64,000 nucleotides of DNA from JAZKID01 sp963714065 (GTDB lineage: Bacteria > Pseudomonadota > Alphaproteobacteria > Rhizobiales > UBA4765). The stretch lies in assembly GCA_963714065.1 (NCBI GenBank), contig OY970226.1:62001-126000 (forward strand), read 5' to 3'. A program made the position numbers and the translations under genes. The number at the start of each line of letters is the position of its first letter. The stretch's first letter is position 1. Shown piece after piece: positions 52,558 to 61,251 of the stretch. The notes under the pieces were generated by a model that was not told the DNA's origin, made no database searches, and saw only the letters and a list, made by a program, of their open reading frames with translations.

Positions 52558-53850
52558 ATGAAGCAGCATAACGAACCGTCCCGCACGCCCACGCTGCTTG
52601 TCGTTCCGCATCTGAAGAATTTGTCCATGGCGCGGCCGCCCGAAGCGCAGGCCGAGGAGGCGCATGGGCTTGCCGATGCGATCGATCTCGACGTGAGGGC
52701 AACGATCTTCGCACCGATTTCCGTGCCGCGGCCTTCTACCTTGCTTGGTAAGGGGAAGGTCGAGGAAATCGCGAACGCAGTAAGGGAAAATGAAATCAGC
52801 CTTGTGTATGTCGATGGCGCTCTATCGCCCGTGCAGCAGCGCAATCTGGAAACCGAAACAAAATCCAAGGTCATCGACCGCACGGGCCTGATTCTGGAAA
52901 TTTTCGGCGAACGCGCGCAAACGCGCGAAGGCGCGTTGCAGGTCGAACTTGCGCATCTTTCTTTCCAGAAAAGCCGGCTTGTGCGTAGTTGGACACACCT
53001 TGAGCGACAGCGCGGCGGTTTCGGGTTTCTCGGCGGCCCAGGCGAAACGCAGATCGAAACCGACCGCCAACTCATTCAGGAACGTATCACGAAGTTGAAA
53101 AAAGAACTGGAGCAGGTGAAGCGCACGCGACATTTGCAACGACGCAATCGTGAGCGCGTGCCTTATCCCGTTGTCGCGCTTGTGGGCTATACCAATGCCG
53201 GAAAATCGACGCTCTTCAACCGGCTCACGAAAGCGCAGGTGAAAGCGGAGGACCAGCTTTTCGCCACGCTCGATCCCACCATGCGCCGCCTGAAACTGCC
53301 TTCGGGTGGCGAAATTATTTTGTCCGATACGGTGGGTTTTATCGCCGATCTGCCGACCCAGCTGATTGCCGCCTTCCGCGCCACGCTGGAAGAAGTTCTG
53401 AGCGCCGATCTTATCCTGCATGTACGCGATATCGCGCATCCTGAAAAAGAGCTTCAGGCGTCGGAAGTTCACAAGACACTCAAGGAACTCGCGCCGGGCG
53501 AAAATCATGTTTACGACATTCTGGAAGTGTGGAACAAAATCGACCTGCTGCCTCCGGAGGAAAAGCAGGCGTTCGATAGTTTTGACGATGCGGCGCAAAA
53601 ACCCGTTCCCGTATCTGCCGTAACGGGAGAAGGATGCGACAGGCTCTTGCAGAAAATCGAGACACGCCTTGCCGCCAAAAAAGAGAGCCTGCACATCAGC
53701 GTGCCGACGTCCGATGGCGAAGGCATCACCTGGCTTTATCGCCATGGCGATGTTTTGCACGCTGAGCAGGGCGACGAAGTCATAGTCTTCGATATAAGAT
53801 TGCCGCCGGACCGCGCCGCGCAGGCGAGGAAGAAGTTTGGTGTAAAATAA
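52558..53850 (+). CDS. hflX: GTPase HflX
   Basis: HflX is a ribosome-associated GTPase involved in splitting stalled ribosomes. The N-terminal domain contains STLLGKGKVEEIANAV and LVYVDGALSPVQQRNLETET. The coiled linker region includes RGGFGFLGGPGETQIETDRQ. G-domain motifs are GYTNAGKSTLFNRLT (about residue 210), DTVGFIADLP and NKID. Length is 430 aa. It follows hfq by 12 bp. Confidence 0.96.
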   Translation: MKQHNEPSRTPTLLVVPHLKNLSMARPPEAQAEEAHGLADAIDLDVRATIFAPISVPRPSTLLGKGKVEEIANAVRENEISLVYVDGALSPVQQRNLETETKSKVIDRTGLILEIFGERAQTREGALQVELAHLSFQKSRLVRSWTHLERQRGGFGFLGGPGETQIETDRQLIQERITKLKKELEQVKRTRHLQRRNRERVPYPVVALVGYTNAGKSTLFNRLTKAQVKAEDQLFATLDPTMRRLKLPSGGEIILSDTVGFIADLPTQLIAAFRATLEEVLSADLILHVRDIAHPEKELQASEVHKTLKELAPGENHVYDILEVWNKIDLLPPEEKQAFDSFDDAAQKPVPVSAVTGEGCDRLLQKIETRLAAKKESLHISVPTSDGEGITWLYRHGDVLHAEQGDEVIVFDIRLPPDRAAQARKKFGVK

Positions 53851-53854
53851 TAAT

Positions 53855-54011
53855 GTCATCCTGAGCATAGCGAAGGATCTCTTTTATTATCATACGTCTA
53901 TTGTCATACGCAGGCTTGACCCGCGTATCCATCCTCTTTTCATAATGATGGATTGCCGGATCAAGTCCGGCAATGACGAAAAAAGAGATCCTTCGCTATG
54001 CTCAGGATGAC
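53855..54011. repeat. Compound palindromic element with 31-bp inverted repeats
   Basis: Perfect 31-bp inverted repeats (53855-53885 and 53981-54011) begin GTCATCCTGAGCATAGCG and end with its complement. They enclose 95 bp containing two further hairpins, ATACGC/GCGTAT (53906-53928) and ATTGCCGGA/TCCGGCAAT (53952-53974). The inner part looks like a second palindromic repeat nested in the first. It sits between convergent hflX and mazG and could also terminate both. Confidence 0.85.
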
Positions 54012-54013
54012 AA

Positions 54014-54800
54014 TTAAGCCTCTCTCCGCTTCACTTCCTGCCACAGCTCTTCCATTTCATCGAGGTTTGCCGTTTTAAATTCGCGTCCCTGTGCTTTCAA
54101 GGCCGTTTCAACAGCCCCAAAACGCCGTGCGAATTTCGCATTCGCATCGCGCAGGGCCTGTTCGGGATCGATCTTGCGATGCCGCGCAAGATTGACGAGC
54201 GCAAACAGAAGATCGCCAAGCTCGTCTTTTTCGCCGGCCTTGTCGTTTTTGCCTAGTTCCACTTCGAATTCGTCAAGCTCCTCGCGGATTTTCGCGAGCA
54301 CGGGTTTGGGATCGTTCCAGTCGAAGCCCATCTCGCCGGCTTTTTGCTGAAATCTTGAGCGCGCGCGTCAGCGCGGGCAGGGCGAGGGGAACCCGATCGA
54401 GCAAGGCGGAACTTGCAGCTTTTTCGCCCGCCTTCACCTTGTCCCAGATTTGCTTTACGTCTTCCGCGCTTGCCGCTTTTGCATCGCCGAAAACATGTGG
54501 ATGGCGGCGAACGAGTTTCGACGTGATGCTTTCGACGACATCGGCAAATTCGAATGCCTTGTTCTCTCTCGCCATCTGCGCGAAGAAGACGACCTGCAGA
54601 AGCAGATCTCCCAATTCCTCGCACAGGGCGGGCATATCGCTGCGCTCGGCAGCGTCGGCGACTTCATAAGCTTCTTCGAGCGTATAAGGCGCGATTGTCG
54701 AAAAGCTCTGCTTGAGATCCCAGGGGCAGCCGTTTTCCGGGTTGCGCAAGCGCGCCATGAGTGCGAGGAGATCCGCGACCTCGCGCGAAGGCTTCGTCAT
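54014..54800 (-). pseudogene. mazG: MazG nucleoside triphosphate pyrophosphohydrolase, frameshifted
   Basis: MazG hydrolyses NTPs to NMPs and pyrophosphate. The N-terminal domain (54800 to about 54350) has NGCPWDLKQSFSTIAPYTLE and a metal-binding EELGDLLLQVVFFAQ. The C-terminal domain is in another frame (ORF 54331 to 54014) with MGFDWNDPKPVLAKIREELD and DELGDLLFALVNLAR. Removing one A from a run of five (T5 at 54341-54345 on the plus strand) joins them as KISAKAGEMGFDWND, the normal MazG sequence of about 260 aa. It could be a sequencing error in a homopolymer, a true lesion or a programmed shift. It lies directly after hspQ. Confidence 0.88.
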
Positions 54801-55142
54801 TCAGTTCAGGAAATTCGAGCGCATGACATAGCGCCCGTCTGCCCGCTTTTCGAAGAAATAATTAAGCTGCGAGTGAAAAATGGGGTCGTCATCCTCGTCG
54901 GGCAGCAAGTTCTGCTCCGAAACATAGGCGACATATTCCGTCTGTGCGTTCTCGGCCAGCACATGATAAAACGGCTGATCCTTGGACGGGCGGATAGGCT
55001 CCGGAATGGAGCTATACCATTCCTCGGTATTATCGAAACTGGGATCGATGTCGAAAACGATGCCGCGAAACGGAAAGAGACGATGCCGTACCGCATCCCC
55101 AATTCCAAACTTCGCGGCGCGTGCTTTTATCTGATCATGCAT
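54801..55142 (-). CDS. hspQ: Heat shock protein HspQ
   Basis: HspQ (YccV) is a small protein described as binding hemimethylated DNA and as a protease specificity factor. The family signature is unmistakable: GIGDAVRHRLFPFRGIVFDI, NTEEWYSSIPEPIRPSKDQP and FYHVLAENAQTEYVAYVSEQ. ATG 55142 with AGGTG upstream gives 113 aa. Its stop is immediately followed by the mazG start, suggesting coupling. Confidence 0.94.
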   Translation of the reverse strand: MHDQIKARAAKFGIGDAVRHRLFPFRGIVFDIDPSFDNTEEWYSSIPEPIRPSKDQPFYHVLAENAQTEYVAYVSEQNLLPDEDDDPIFHSQLNYFFEKRADGRYVMRSNFLN

Positions 55143-55217
55143 GGTGCACCTACTCACATCAGTTAGGTAGCGTGGCTTTTTAAGTCAAGGCCGCATTCAA
55201 GTTATGGACAGAGCCAA

Positions 55218-56369
55218 TTAACCGAGACCGGCCTGCATAATCTTGCGCCTGAAAAAATGGCTTTTTTGCGCCATATATAACCCAAACCCACGCATAAAAT
55301 GTATTGGCAGGAATGACGTCAGCAAGGAGCGGTTGAATTGGTCGACGGCAAAGCTGCGCAGGCGGATATCCTGGCTTCGCGATCGGTGATAGGCCGCAAG
55401 CACGCCCGCGTCGCCGGGATCTTCCTTTTTTCCGAGAGCAGAAGCAATTATTGTTGCCGCGACATCGGCATCGCGAAAGCCGAGATTTAACCCCTGCGCG
55501 CCGATAGGCGGCAGCACATGCGCCGCTTCGCCGATCAGCAGAACACGGTTGCGCGCGAAACGGTCTGGCAGCGTCAATTCGAGCGGCCAATTCCCGCGCT
55601 TTCCTGCCAACGTGAATGTACCGAGCATATTTTGCGAACGGCGGCGCAATTCGAAGCAAAACTCTTTCTCGTCGAGCGCCATAAGTTGCGTGGCATCTTC
55701 GGGAGACGTGACGAGCACGAGGCTGGAGCAATTACACGCCATTGGCACGTAAGTCATCGGCCCTTTACGCGTGTGAAATTCTGTCGAAATGCCATGGTGC
55801 GGCGCTTCGTGCTGCAATAATGCCGTTACCGCTGCCTGCGGGTAGATATTTTGTTTGCTTTCGAACCCCGCCTGTTTGCGCAAAATGGAATGCCGGCCAT
55901 CGGCCGCAACAACAACGCGCGATAAGCAGGAAAAATTCTTGCCACCCATTTCGATATGGGAGTCGTGCAAAACAATATGATCGACCTCGCCGTCGATCGT
56001 TTCAATTGCCTGGCTTTGAACGGCTCCCTCAAGCGCCGCTTGCAAATCGTCATTTGCAATATTGTAGCCGAATTCATTCAGGCCAAGTTCGCGAGCCTCG
56101 AATGTCACGACAGGCGCACGAAACAGATTGCCCGTATCGTCGATCAGCCGGATGGCGCGCAGCGGCGCCGCGCGCGCATGCAATATCTCCCATACGCCGG
56201 CCTGTCGCAGCAGATCGATAGAGCTGTGCATCAGCGCCACCGTGCGCCCGGGCGAGGTTCCGCCCTGTTTTCGCATAAGCAGCGGTTTTGCACCGTTTTT
56301 GCAAAGTAGGAGTGCGCATAAAAGCCCCGCCGGCCCTCCGCCGACTACGGCAATATCGCAGGTTGACAT
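55218..56369 (-). CDS. UbiH/UbiF/COQ6-type FAD-dependent hydroxylase
   Basis: This is a flavoprotein monooxygenase of the ubiquinone-biosynthesis hydroxylase type. The FAD-binding GxGxxG is in DIAVVGGGPAGLLCALLLCK, the DG motif in RVVVAADGRHSILRKQAG, and the second FAD motif in LLIGEAAHVLPPIGAQGLNL. Length is 383 aa from ATG 56369, chosen because GGA lies just before it. Which ring position it hydroxylates cannot be told from sequence. It is divergent from the BMP-type gene across 45 bp. Confidence 0.9.
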   Translation of the reverse strand: MSTCDIAVVGGGPAGLLCALLLCKNGAKPLLMRKQGGTSPGRTVALMHSSIDLLRQAGVWEILHARAAPLRAIRLIDDTGNLFRAPVVTFEARELGLNEFGYNIANDDLQAALEGAVQSQAIETIDGEVDHIVLHDSHIEMGGKNFSCLSRVVVAADGRHSILRKQAGFESKQNIYPQAAVTALLQHEAPHHGISTEFHTRKGPMTYVPMACNCSSLVLVTSPEDATQLMALDEKEFCFELRRRSQNMLGTFTLAGKRGNWPLELTLPDRFARNRVLLIGEAAHVLPPIGAQGLNLGFRDADVAATIIASALGKKEDPGDAGVLAAYHRSRSQDIRLRSFAVDQFNRSLLTSFLPIHFMRGFGLYMAQKSHFFRRKIMQAGLG

Positions 56370-56414
56370 TTTTTCCGCTTGCATGATGGTGATAGGATTA
56401 TGAGTCTATAGGCT

Positions 56415-57485
56415 ATGACCTTTCTTCGCTATGTTTTTCTTAGTTTGGTGCTGATTTTTCCGCAGGCCGCCGATGCCGCCGGAAAGATCAAGGTTGCTTT
56501 TGTACATCAAGGCACGGTCGATACGCCGGGCTGGGCTTATCAGCACGATCTGGCGCGCAAGGCGGCCGAAAAATTCTTCGGCGACAAAATAGAGGCTACA
56601 ACTGTCGACAACCTGCAGCCGGGCCCGGATGCCGAGCGTGTGATCATCGGCCTTGCCCGCAACAATAACAGCATTATTTTTATCACCTCGCCCGAGCTGA
56701 CGCCTGCGGTGGAGGAAGCGGCAAAACGTTTTCCGGATATTTATTTCGAAATCGCGCAGGGAAAAATCACAGGCGAAAATATCTCGACCTATGACGGCCG
56801 TTTTTATGAGGCGCGTTATATTCTGGGGCAGCTTGCCGCGAAAATCTCGGAAAGCGGCACGATCGGTTATATAGCTACAAAACCGGAGCCGGATACGATC
56901 CGCAATATCAATGCTTTCCTGCTTGGCGCACAAAACATCAACCCCGGTATCAAGCTCGATATCGTTTATGCGGGCAACCGGCACGATGCGGGCGACGAGG
57001 CGGCTGCCACGCGTGCCATCATCAATGCGGGTGCCGATGTCTTGTCCTATCAGACATTCACCCCGGCTCCCGCGCAAATTGCCGAGCAGAACGGCGTGCC
57101 TGTGTTCGGCGATGCTTCCGATATGATTACCTTCGCGCCGCAACAGCAAATCGCCGCGGTGCTCCATGACTGGAGCGGCTATTATATCCGCCGCATTACA
57201 TCTGTACTGGAAGGAAAATGGGTGCCTGTGCATGTCTGGGCGGGTATTCGCGAAGGCGCGGTCGGCCTGACAGAATTCAGGAATGTCGACGATCAAATAC
57301 GCGCCATGGCTATTCAGACGCGGCAAAAACTGATCGACGACAAGTTGAAAATTTTTATGGGCCCGCTCTTCGATCGGGACGGCAAACAGCGCCTGAAAAA
57401 AGACGAAGCGGCGGGCGATGCGGCTCTGAGGGCGATGGACTGGTATGTCAAAGGGGATATAAAAATTATTGAGATTAATCAATAA
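56415..57485 (+). CDS. BMP-family substrate-binding protein
   Basis: This is a periplasmic binding protein of the basic membrane protein (PnrA/Med) family, usually part of nucleoside ABC importers. A signal peptide (about residues 1-21, ending ADAA) precedes KIKVAFVHQGTVDTPGWAYQ. FYEARYILGQLAAKISESGT, NAFLLGAQNINPGIKLDIVY and GADVLSYQTFTPAP are typical. Length is 356 aa. No permease or ATPase is adjacent, so it is an orphan binding protein. Confidence 0.9.
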   Translation: MTFLRYVFLSLVLIFPQAADAAGKIKVAFVHQGTVDTPGWAYQHDLARKAAEKFFGDKIEATTVDNLQPGPDAERVIIGLARNNNSIIFITSPELTPAVEEAAKRFPDIYFEIAQGKITGENISTYDGRFYEARYILGQLAAKISESGTIGYIATKPEPDTIRNINAFLLGAQNINPGIKLDIVYAGNRHDAGDEAAATRAIINAGADVLSYQTFTPAPAQIAEQNGVPVFGDASDMITFAPQQQIAAVLHDWSGYYIRRITSVLEGKWVPVHVWAGIREGAVGLTEFRNVDDQIRAMAIQTRQKLIDDKLKIFMGPLFDRDGKQRLKKDEAAGDAALRAMDWYVKGDIKIIEINQ

Positions 57486-57577
57486 GATATTCGTTCACCA
57501 TTTGGTGCGTCCTCATTGCAATCTTATAGATTTTTTATGGGAAAAACGTATATTGCCTTCTCTAACAGGAGGCAGTC

Positions 57578-58024
57578 ATGGCCAAAAATACCGACGAAAC
57601 GTCGCAAAGCGTTATTCCGAGTCTTCTTCTGAATGGTGCTGCGAAAGCGATCGAACTTTACAAGAAGGCACTTGGTGCGAAAGAGGTTTACCGCATGGAT
57701 GGGCCGGGCGGAAAAATCATGCATGCCTGCATCGAAATCGGCAACAGCAAGATTTTTCTGGGCGACACCACTGCAAAAATGAATACGCCGTCGTCTTCGA
57801 GTTTTTATCTCTATGTCGACGATGTCGATACCAGCTTCAAACAGGCGAAGCAGGCGGGTCTCTCCGAAGCCTGGCCGGTGTCCGATATGTTCTGGGGCGA
57901 CCGCATGGGCGCGGTGACCGACAGCTTCGGCATCAAATGGACGCTTGCCACACATGTGCGCGATGTGTCGCCGGAAGAAATGGAAAAAGGCAAGCAGGAA
58001 TGGCTTAAGAAAATGGCGGCGTGA
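57578..58024 (+). CDS. VOC-family PhnB-like protein
   Basis: This is a glyoxalase/bleomycin-resistance-fold protein of the PhnB type, with VIPSLLLNGAAKAIELYKKA, GKIMHACIEIGNSKIFLGD and FWGDRMGAVTDSFGIKWTLA. Length is 148 aa. A strong AGGAGG site precedes the ATG. The reaction is unknown; many members have no assigned substrate. Confidence 0.88.
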   Translation: MAKNTDETSQSVIPSLLLNGAAKAIELYKKALGAKEVYRMDGPGGKIMHACIEIGNSKIFLGDTTAKMNTPSSSSFYLYVDDVDTSFKQAKQAGLSEAWPVSDMFWGDRMGAVTDSFGIKWTLATHVRDVSPEEMEKGKQEWLKKMAA

Positions 58025-58129
58025 TCAGCGGTGCATTCGGCCGCAATCCGCATTGACCTAACCTTTTCGGGGTTATAATTTTCTTGCCAGGGCGAAGGTA
58101 CGGTCCGCAACGCCCTTAACGGAGGTTCC

Positions 58130-58501
58130 ATGCTTACCCTGAAAAACGCAAATCTCGTTCTCGGTCTCGTCTTCGTTCTTGTCGGCGTTCTCGGCTATTT
58201 TCCAAATCCGCTGGTTTCGGAAACCGGAATTTTCGCGGTCAATCCTGCGCATAATCTGGTGCACATTGCGAGCGGTGCATTGCTGCTGGCAGGTGCGCTC
58301 GTCATGCCTCAATATGGCGGGTTGCTGTTGAAAGCAGTCGGCGCGGTTTATGCGCTTGTCGCCGTGCTCGGTTTTGTTATGGTCGGCGAGGACCATATGC
58401 TTCTCGGCATGGTGCATATTAACGAAGCCGACAAATGGCTGCATGTCGCGCTCGCGGTCGTGCTTTGCTATCTCGGCTTCGTGCAGTTCAAGGACGCTTA
58501 A
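58130..58501 (+). CDS. DUF4383-like small membrane protein
   Basis: This is a 123-aa protein with four hydrophobic segments (about residues 8-26, 42-60, 65-85 and 100-118). The loop SETGIFAVNPAHNLVHIASG resembles the DUF4383 family. GGAGG precedes the ATG. It is followed by two perfect hairpins, probably its transcription end. The function is unknown. Confidence 0.8.
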   Translation: MLTLKNANLVLGLVFVLVGVLGYFPNPLVSETGIFAVNPAHNLVHIASGALLLAGALVMPQYGGLLLKAVGAVYALVAVLGFVMVGEDHMLLGMVHINEADKWLHVALAVVLCYLGFVQFKDA

Positions 58502-58552
58502 ATCTGCCGCACGATAAAGCCGCTTGGCATTCTTTGTCTCGAAAAGTTCCAT

Positions 58553-58612
58553 TCAAAACGGCCTGCCGTTTTGAGCAATTATTAATACCCATCATCGCAA
58601 GCGATGATGGGT
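58553..58612. terminator. Two adjacent perfect hairpins after the DUF4383 gene
   Basis: TCAAAACGGC-ct-GCCGTTTTGA (58553-58574) and ACCCATCATCGC-aa-GCGATGATGGGT (58587-58612) form 10-bp and 12-bp stems. A CTTTT follows the second a few bases later. They are suited to termination on the plus strand or to a REP-like role. The rest of the 206-bp gap shows nothing else. Confidence 0.6.
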
Positions 58613-58707
58613 GGAGCTTTTCGTCGTGCGACTGCGGGCTGAATCTACTTGCTGTTATCGTATATAGAGCTATGTTTATGTAAACTAATTTTGAGGACCA
58701 GGTTCAT

Positions 58708-59424
58708 ATGGAAGAGGCTGAGAAACTCAGGAAGTCAGGTTACTGCGTCCTGCCAAATTTATTCGACCCTGCCGAAATTCACGACATGCGTGAATCCGTT
58801 CTTGCGAATACGCATCGCATGGCCAAAACCAGAAGCCAAAAACAATCTCTTCATTTGGCGGGGTTTCATCGCTATCCCTCACTTTCAAATCTCCATGCCA
58901 AAATTTCTTCAAATGAAGTTATAAACAAAATTATAAATGAGTTTTACGGAGCGGAAAATTACTACACAATCGGATTAAGCGACATAACAATCAATCGGTC
59001 GCAGCATTGGCACACCGATCTGCTAAGAGGAAAGTACTCAACTTTTCTGGACAATGTCGACCCCTGGCGCAGTGAGAACGATACTTGCATCAAAGCATTG
59101 GTTTATCTTCAGCCTGGTCGCAGCTTGCGTATCATTGAGGAATCTAACAGACAAAAAATGCCATTGAATGATGATGATTTGAAGCGTTCAACTCAATTAG
59201 AAAATGCAAAACAACTTGAATTGAATGCAGGGGACGTGATTTTAATGGATATTCGAGCCGTTCACAGAGGTTCGACAGATGAAGAGATAAATTCTTTGCC
59301 TGAAAATGCGCAAAAGATTTTAATCTCGACCGTTTTTGGCAAAATAAATTCACAATTCGCATTGGCTATGCAGTCTGGTAATCTTTCACGAAACACCGAC
59401 TGGGATCAGCAATGGTTGAAATAG
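58708..59424 (+). CDS. Phytanoyl-CoA dioxygenase-like (PhyH) protein
   Basis: This is a non-haem iron, 2-oxoglutarate-dependent oxygenase-like protein of 238 aa. The likely iron ligands are His and Asp in QHWHTDLLRGKY and the distal His in LMDIRAVHRGSTDEE. The N-terminus KLRKSGYCVLPNLFDPAEIH is typical of PhyH proteins. AGGACCAGG lies before the ATG. It is AT-rich relative to the core genome and overlaps the glycosyltransferase gene by 13 bp, so the two probably work together. The substrate is unknown. Confidence 0.82.
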   Translation: MEEAEKLRKSGYCVLPNLFDPAEIHDMRESVLANTHRMAKTRSQKQSLHLAGFHRYPSLSNLHAKISSNEVINKIINEFYGAENYYTIGLSDITINRSQHWHTDLLRGKYSTFLDNVDPWRSENDTCIKALVYLQPGRSLRIIEESNRQKMPLNDDDLKRSTQLENAKQLELNAGDVILMDIRAVHRGSTDEEINSLPENAQKILISTVFGKINSQFALAMQSGNLSRNTDWDQQWLK

Positions 59425-60227
59425 GCCTGGCGCAGTGTTTAACGCAATTCAGATCAATGTTGACCAAACGCCCTGCGAGCCATTCATCAGTGTTTCCTGA
59501 AAACATTTTCCAGATACTTATCACGGATCGTAAACTTGATCAGTCAGATTTGGGCTCAGAATTTTTGCGTAACACGCAGTCGCTGAAGGATGTTTACCCG
59601 CATGCGAACTATCGCCTTTATTCAGACGAGGAAATACAGGATTTCATCAAAGACTCGTTTCCGCTCGATGTTCTTCAGGCATACAGATCTTTGGTTCCGC
59701 ACGCGTTCAAGGCCGATCTGGCCCGCTATTGCTTTTTATATCAGCATGGCGGTTTATATTCCGACATTTCATATCTTCATCTGCGCCCCATCTCTTGTAA
59801 ATCGGAGACCGAGCTGGTTGTTTTTCGTGATATTCCGTTCGAGCATCCGTCATGGGCTGTCAGCAATGCCATAATTTATGCCAGACCAAAAAGTAAAATT
59901 CTGGAGCGGGCAATTTCAGAGATCGTCAAACACGCTCACACAGAATATCACGGTCTCCATCCGCTAGAGCCAACCGGTCCCTATTTGTTTGGACGCGTTT
60001 TGGCAGAAACAGAAAACTGGCAATCGGTTGAATTTGGCGATTCTCATTTAATCAATAAGGATGCAACCGGGCGGGCAAATATTGTAAAAATCATGCCGTC
60101 GGGTGAAATAATCGCCATCCGCAATAAAACGGCAAACTCGTCTATCGAAGATCTCGTCTCGACAGGTGGGAACAATTATTTCAAATTGTGGCATAGGAGA
60201 GAAGTTTGGAGGAAGGGGGAGGTTTAG
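59412..60227 (+). CDS. GT32-like sugar transferase with altered DXD motif
   Basis: The signature of capsular/mannosyltransferase-type (OCH1-like, GT32) enzymes is visible: FKADLARYCFLYQHGGLYSD, in which the DXD metal-binding motif normally follows. Here it reads DIS (SDISYLHLRP), so the second Asp is lost. Length is 271 aa. EPTGPYLFGRVLAETE in the C-terminal half fits the family. It is translationally coupled to the upstream PhyH gene. The acceptor is unknown, and activity is uncertain because of the DXD change. Confidence 0.75.
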   Translation: MVEIGLAQCLTQFRSMLTKRPASHSSVFPENIFQILITDRKLDQSDLGSEFLRNTQSLKDVYPHANYRLYSDEEIQDFIKDSFPLDVLQAYRSLVPHAFKADLARYCFLYQHGGLYSDISYLHLRPISCKSETELVVFRDIPFEHPSWAVSNAIIYARPKSKILERAISEIVKHAHTEYHGLHPLEPTGPYLFGRVLAETENWQSVEFGDSHLINKDATGRANIVKIMPSGEIIAIRNKTANSSIEDLVSTGGNNYFKLWHRREVWRKGEV

Positions 60228-60286
60228 TGTTACGTATCACCAGGTTGTGGGTGATGTCGATGGGGGTGTAGGGGGAAGGACATCGT

Positions 60287-61090
60287 TTATTTTATTTTTG
60301 ATTTTTCCAACATTTTCACCAAAAAATCTACAAACCTTATGACGCCGAAAGCAGTTTGCGGATCGTCGTCAACTAATTTATGTGCACGCGGGTTTCTGAA
60401 AGCTAAGAAAGCTCCTTTATAAATGAACATCATACCTTGCTGTTCATCTTTATCTGATTCATCTTGTTGATCATTAAAAGCAAGCACAGGCTTATTTGGA
60501 CTGAATACTGTATCCATTAATCTGGTTTCACTTTGCGTGTAATTTCCAGATTTAGTTTGCACGAGTCCATTCAGAGCTTTGCATGCGCTTTCTATTGCTT
60601 GAGCGTAATGTCCGTTCTTGTAGAGATCTCCGCAGGCAGCTTGCAATGCAGGATGTAAATCATACCCATCAATAGCAAGGGGAGCTGTATCAGGTGTAAC
60701 TTCAAAATCTTGAAGTTTTTCCTTTAGTAAGGCTATTGCCGTTGTTAATTTCGATACAGCGTCTTGCTTGCCTTCAATGTAGGGCTCGACTAGTTCTTGA
60801 AAACTTGGACCGGGGCCCCATGTACTCATGCTGATTACTCCACCCGCATAAAGCGAATGAATTTTATGTCTTTTATAATCTAGTGTGCCGTGACCATAAA
60901 CTTCTACTAAAGTGTGATCAATTTTATCTCTTAGGCCTTTAGCAATGCTATCATCACGTACAGCATCTTCTGGCTTAAAATCTTGCAATTCTTTAAGCCG
61001 CCGCTCCAGCTTGGGTAAAGCTGCCTTAATTTGCTGAATGGATAAATTTGAAGGCTGTAGTTCAACCTGAGATGTAGCTTTTTTTGCCAT
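60287..61090 (-). CDS. Ymh-family (TIGR02391-like) protein with HEPN-type RNxxxH
   Basis: The C-terminal half fits the Ymh/TIGR02391 pattern: LHPALQAACGDLYKNGHYAQ, AIESACKALNGLV, then RLMDTVF, EQQGMMFIYKGAFLAF and RNPRAH (residues 232-237). The last matches the R-x4-H motif of HEPN nucleases. The N-terminal half (about 120 residues) contains a predicted coiled coil (KAALPKLERRLKELQ). Length is 267 aa. GGAGAAACT precedes the ATG. Members of this family often occur in mobile or defence regions. Here it stands alone next to tRNA-Ser and is AT-rich. Nuclease activity is not shown. Confidence 0.72.
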   Translation of the reverse strand: MAKKATSQVELQPSNLSIQQIKAALPKLERRLKELQDFKPEDAVRDDSIAKGLRDKIDHTLVEVYGHGTLDYKRHKIHSLYAGGVISMSTWGPGPSFQELVEPYIEGKQDAVSKLTTAIALLKEKLQDFEVTPDTAPLAIDGYDLHPALQAACGDLYKNGHYAQAIESACKALNGLVQTKSGNYTQSETRLMDTVFSPNKPVLAFNDQQDESDKDEQQGMMFIYKGAFLAFRNPRAHKLVDDDPQTAFGVIRFVDFLVKMLEKSKIK

Positions 61091-61124
61091 AGTTTCTCCT
61101 ATTAAATTTATTCAGGTGAGATTA

Positions 61125-61143
61125 CTTTTGGCTTCGCCAAAAG
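61125..61143. repeat. Hairpin between the Ymh gene and tRNA-Ser
   Basis: CTTTTGGC-ttc-GCCAAAAG is a perfect 8-bp stem. It lies upstream of the Ymh-type gene and downstream of tRNA-Ser, both on the minus strand, so it may contribute to terminating the tRNA transcript. Confidence 0.5.
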
Positions 61144-61212
61144 TTGCAACTGCGCTTCGCTTGTTGTCGAACACTCAATCGAACCACGATGCGTCGTACA
61201 TCCCACGCCCTC

Positions 61213-61251
61213 GCCACTACCAAAACGGCCAAAGGTCATTTTGGTAGTGGC
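61213..61251 (-). terminator. 13-bp perfect inverted repeat overlapping the tRNA-Ser CCA end
   Basis: GCCACTACCAAAA and its exact complement flank a 13-base loop. The right arm (61239-61251) includes the CCA end and discriminator base of tRNA-Ser. It may be a processing or termination hairpin. It has no U-run, so function is uncertain. Confidence 0.5.

Noticed and set aside
53851..54012. CRISPR array or small insertion sequence suspected from repeated GATCCTTCGCTA-like words
   Set aside because: The repeats are inverted arms of one palindromic element. There are no direct repeats with regular spacers and no transposase frame.
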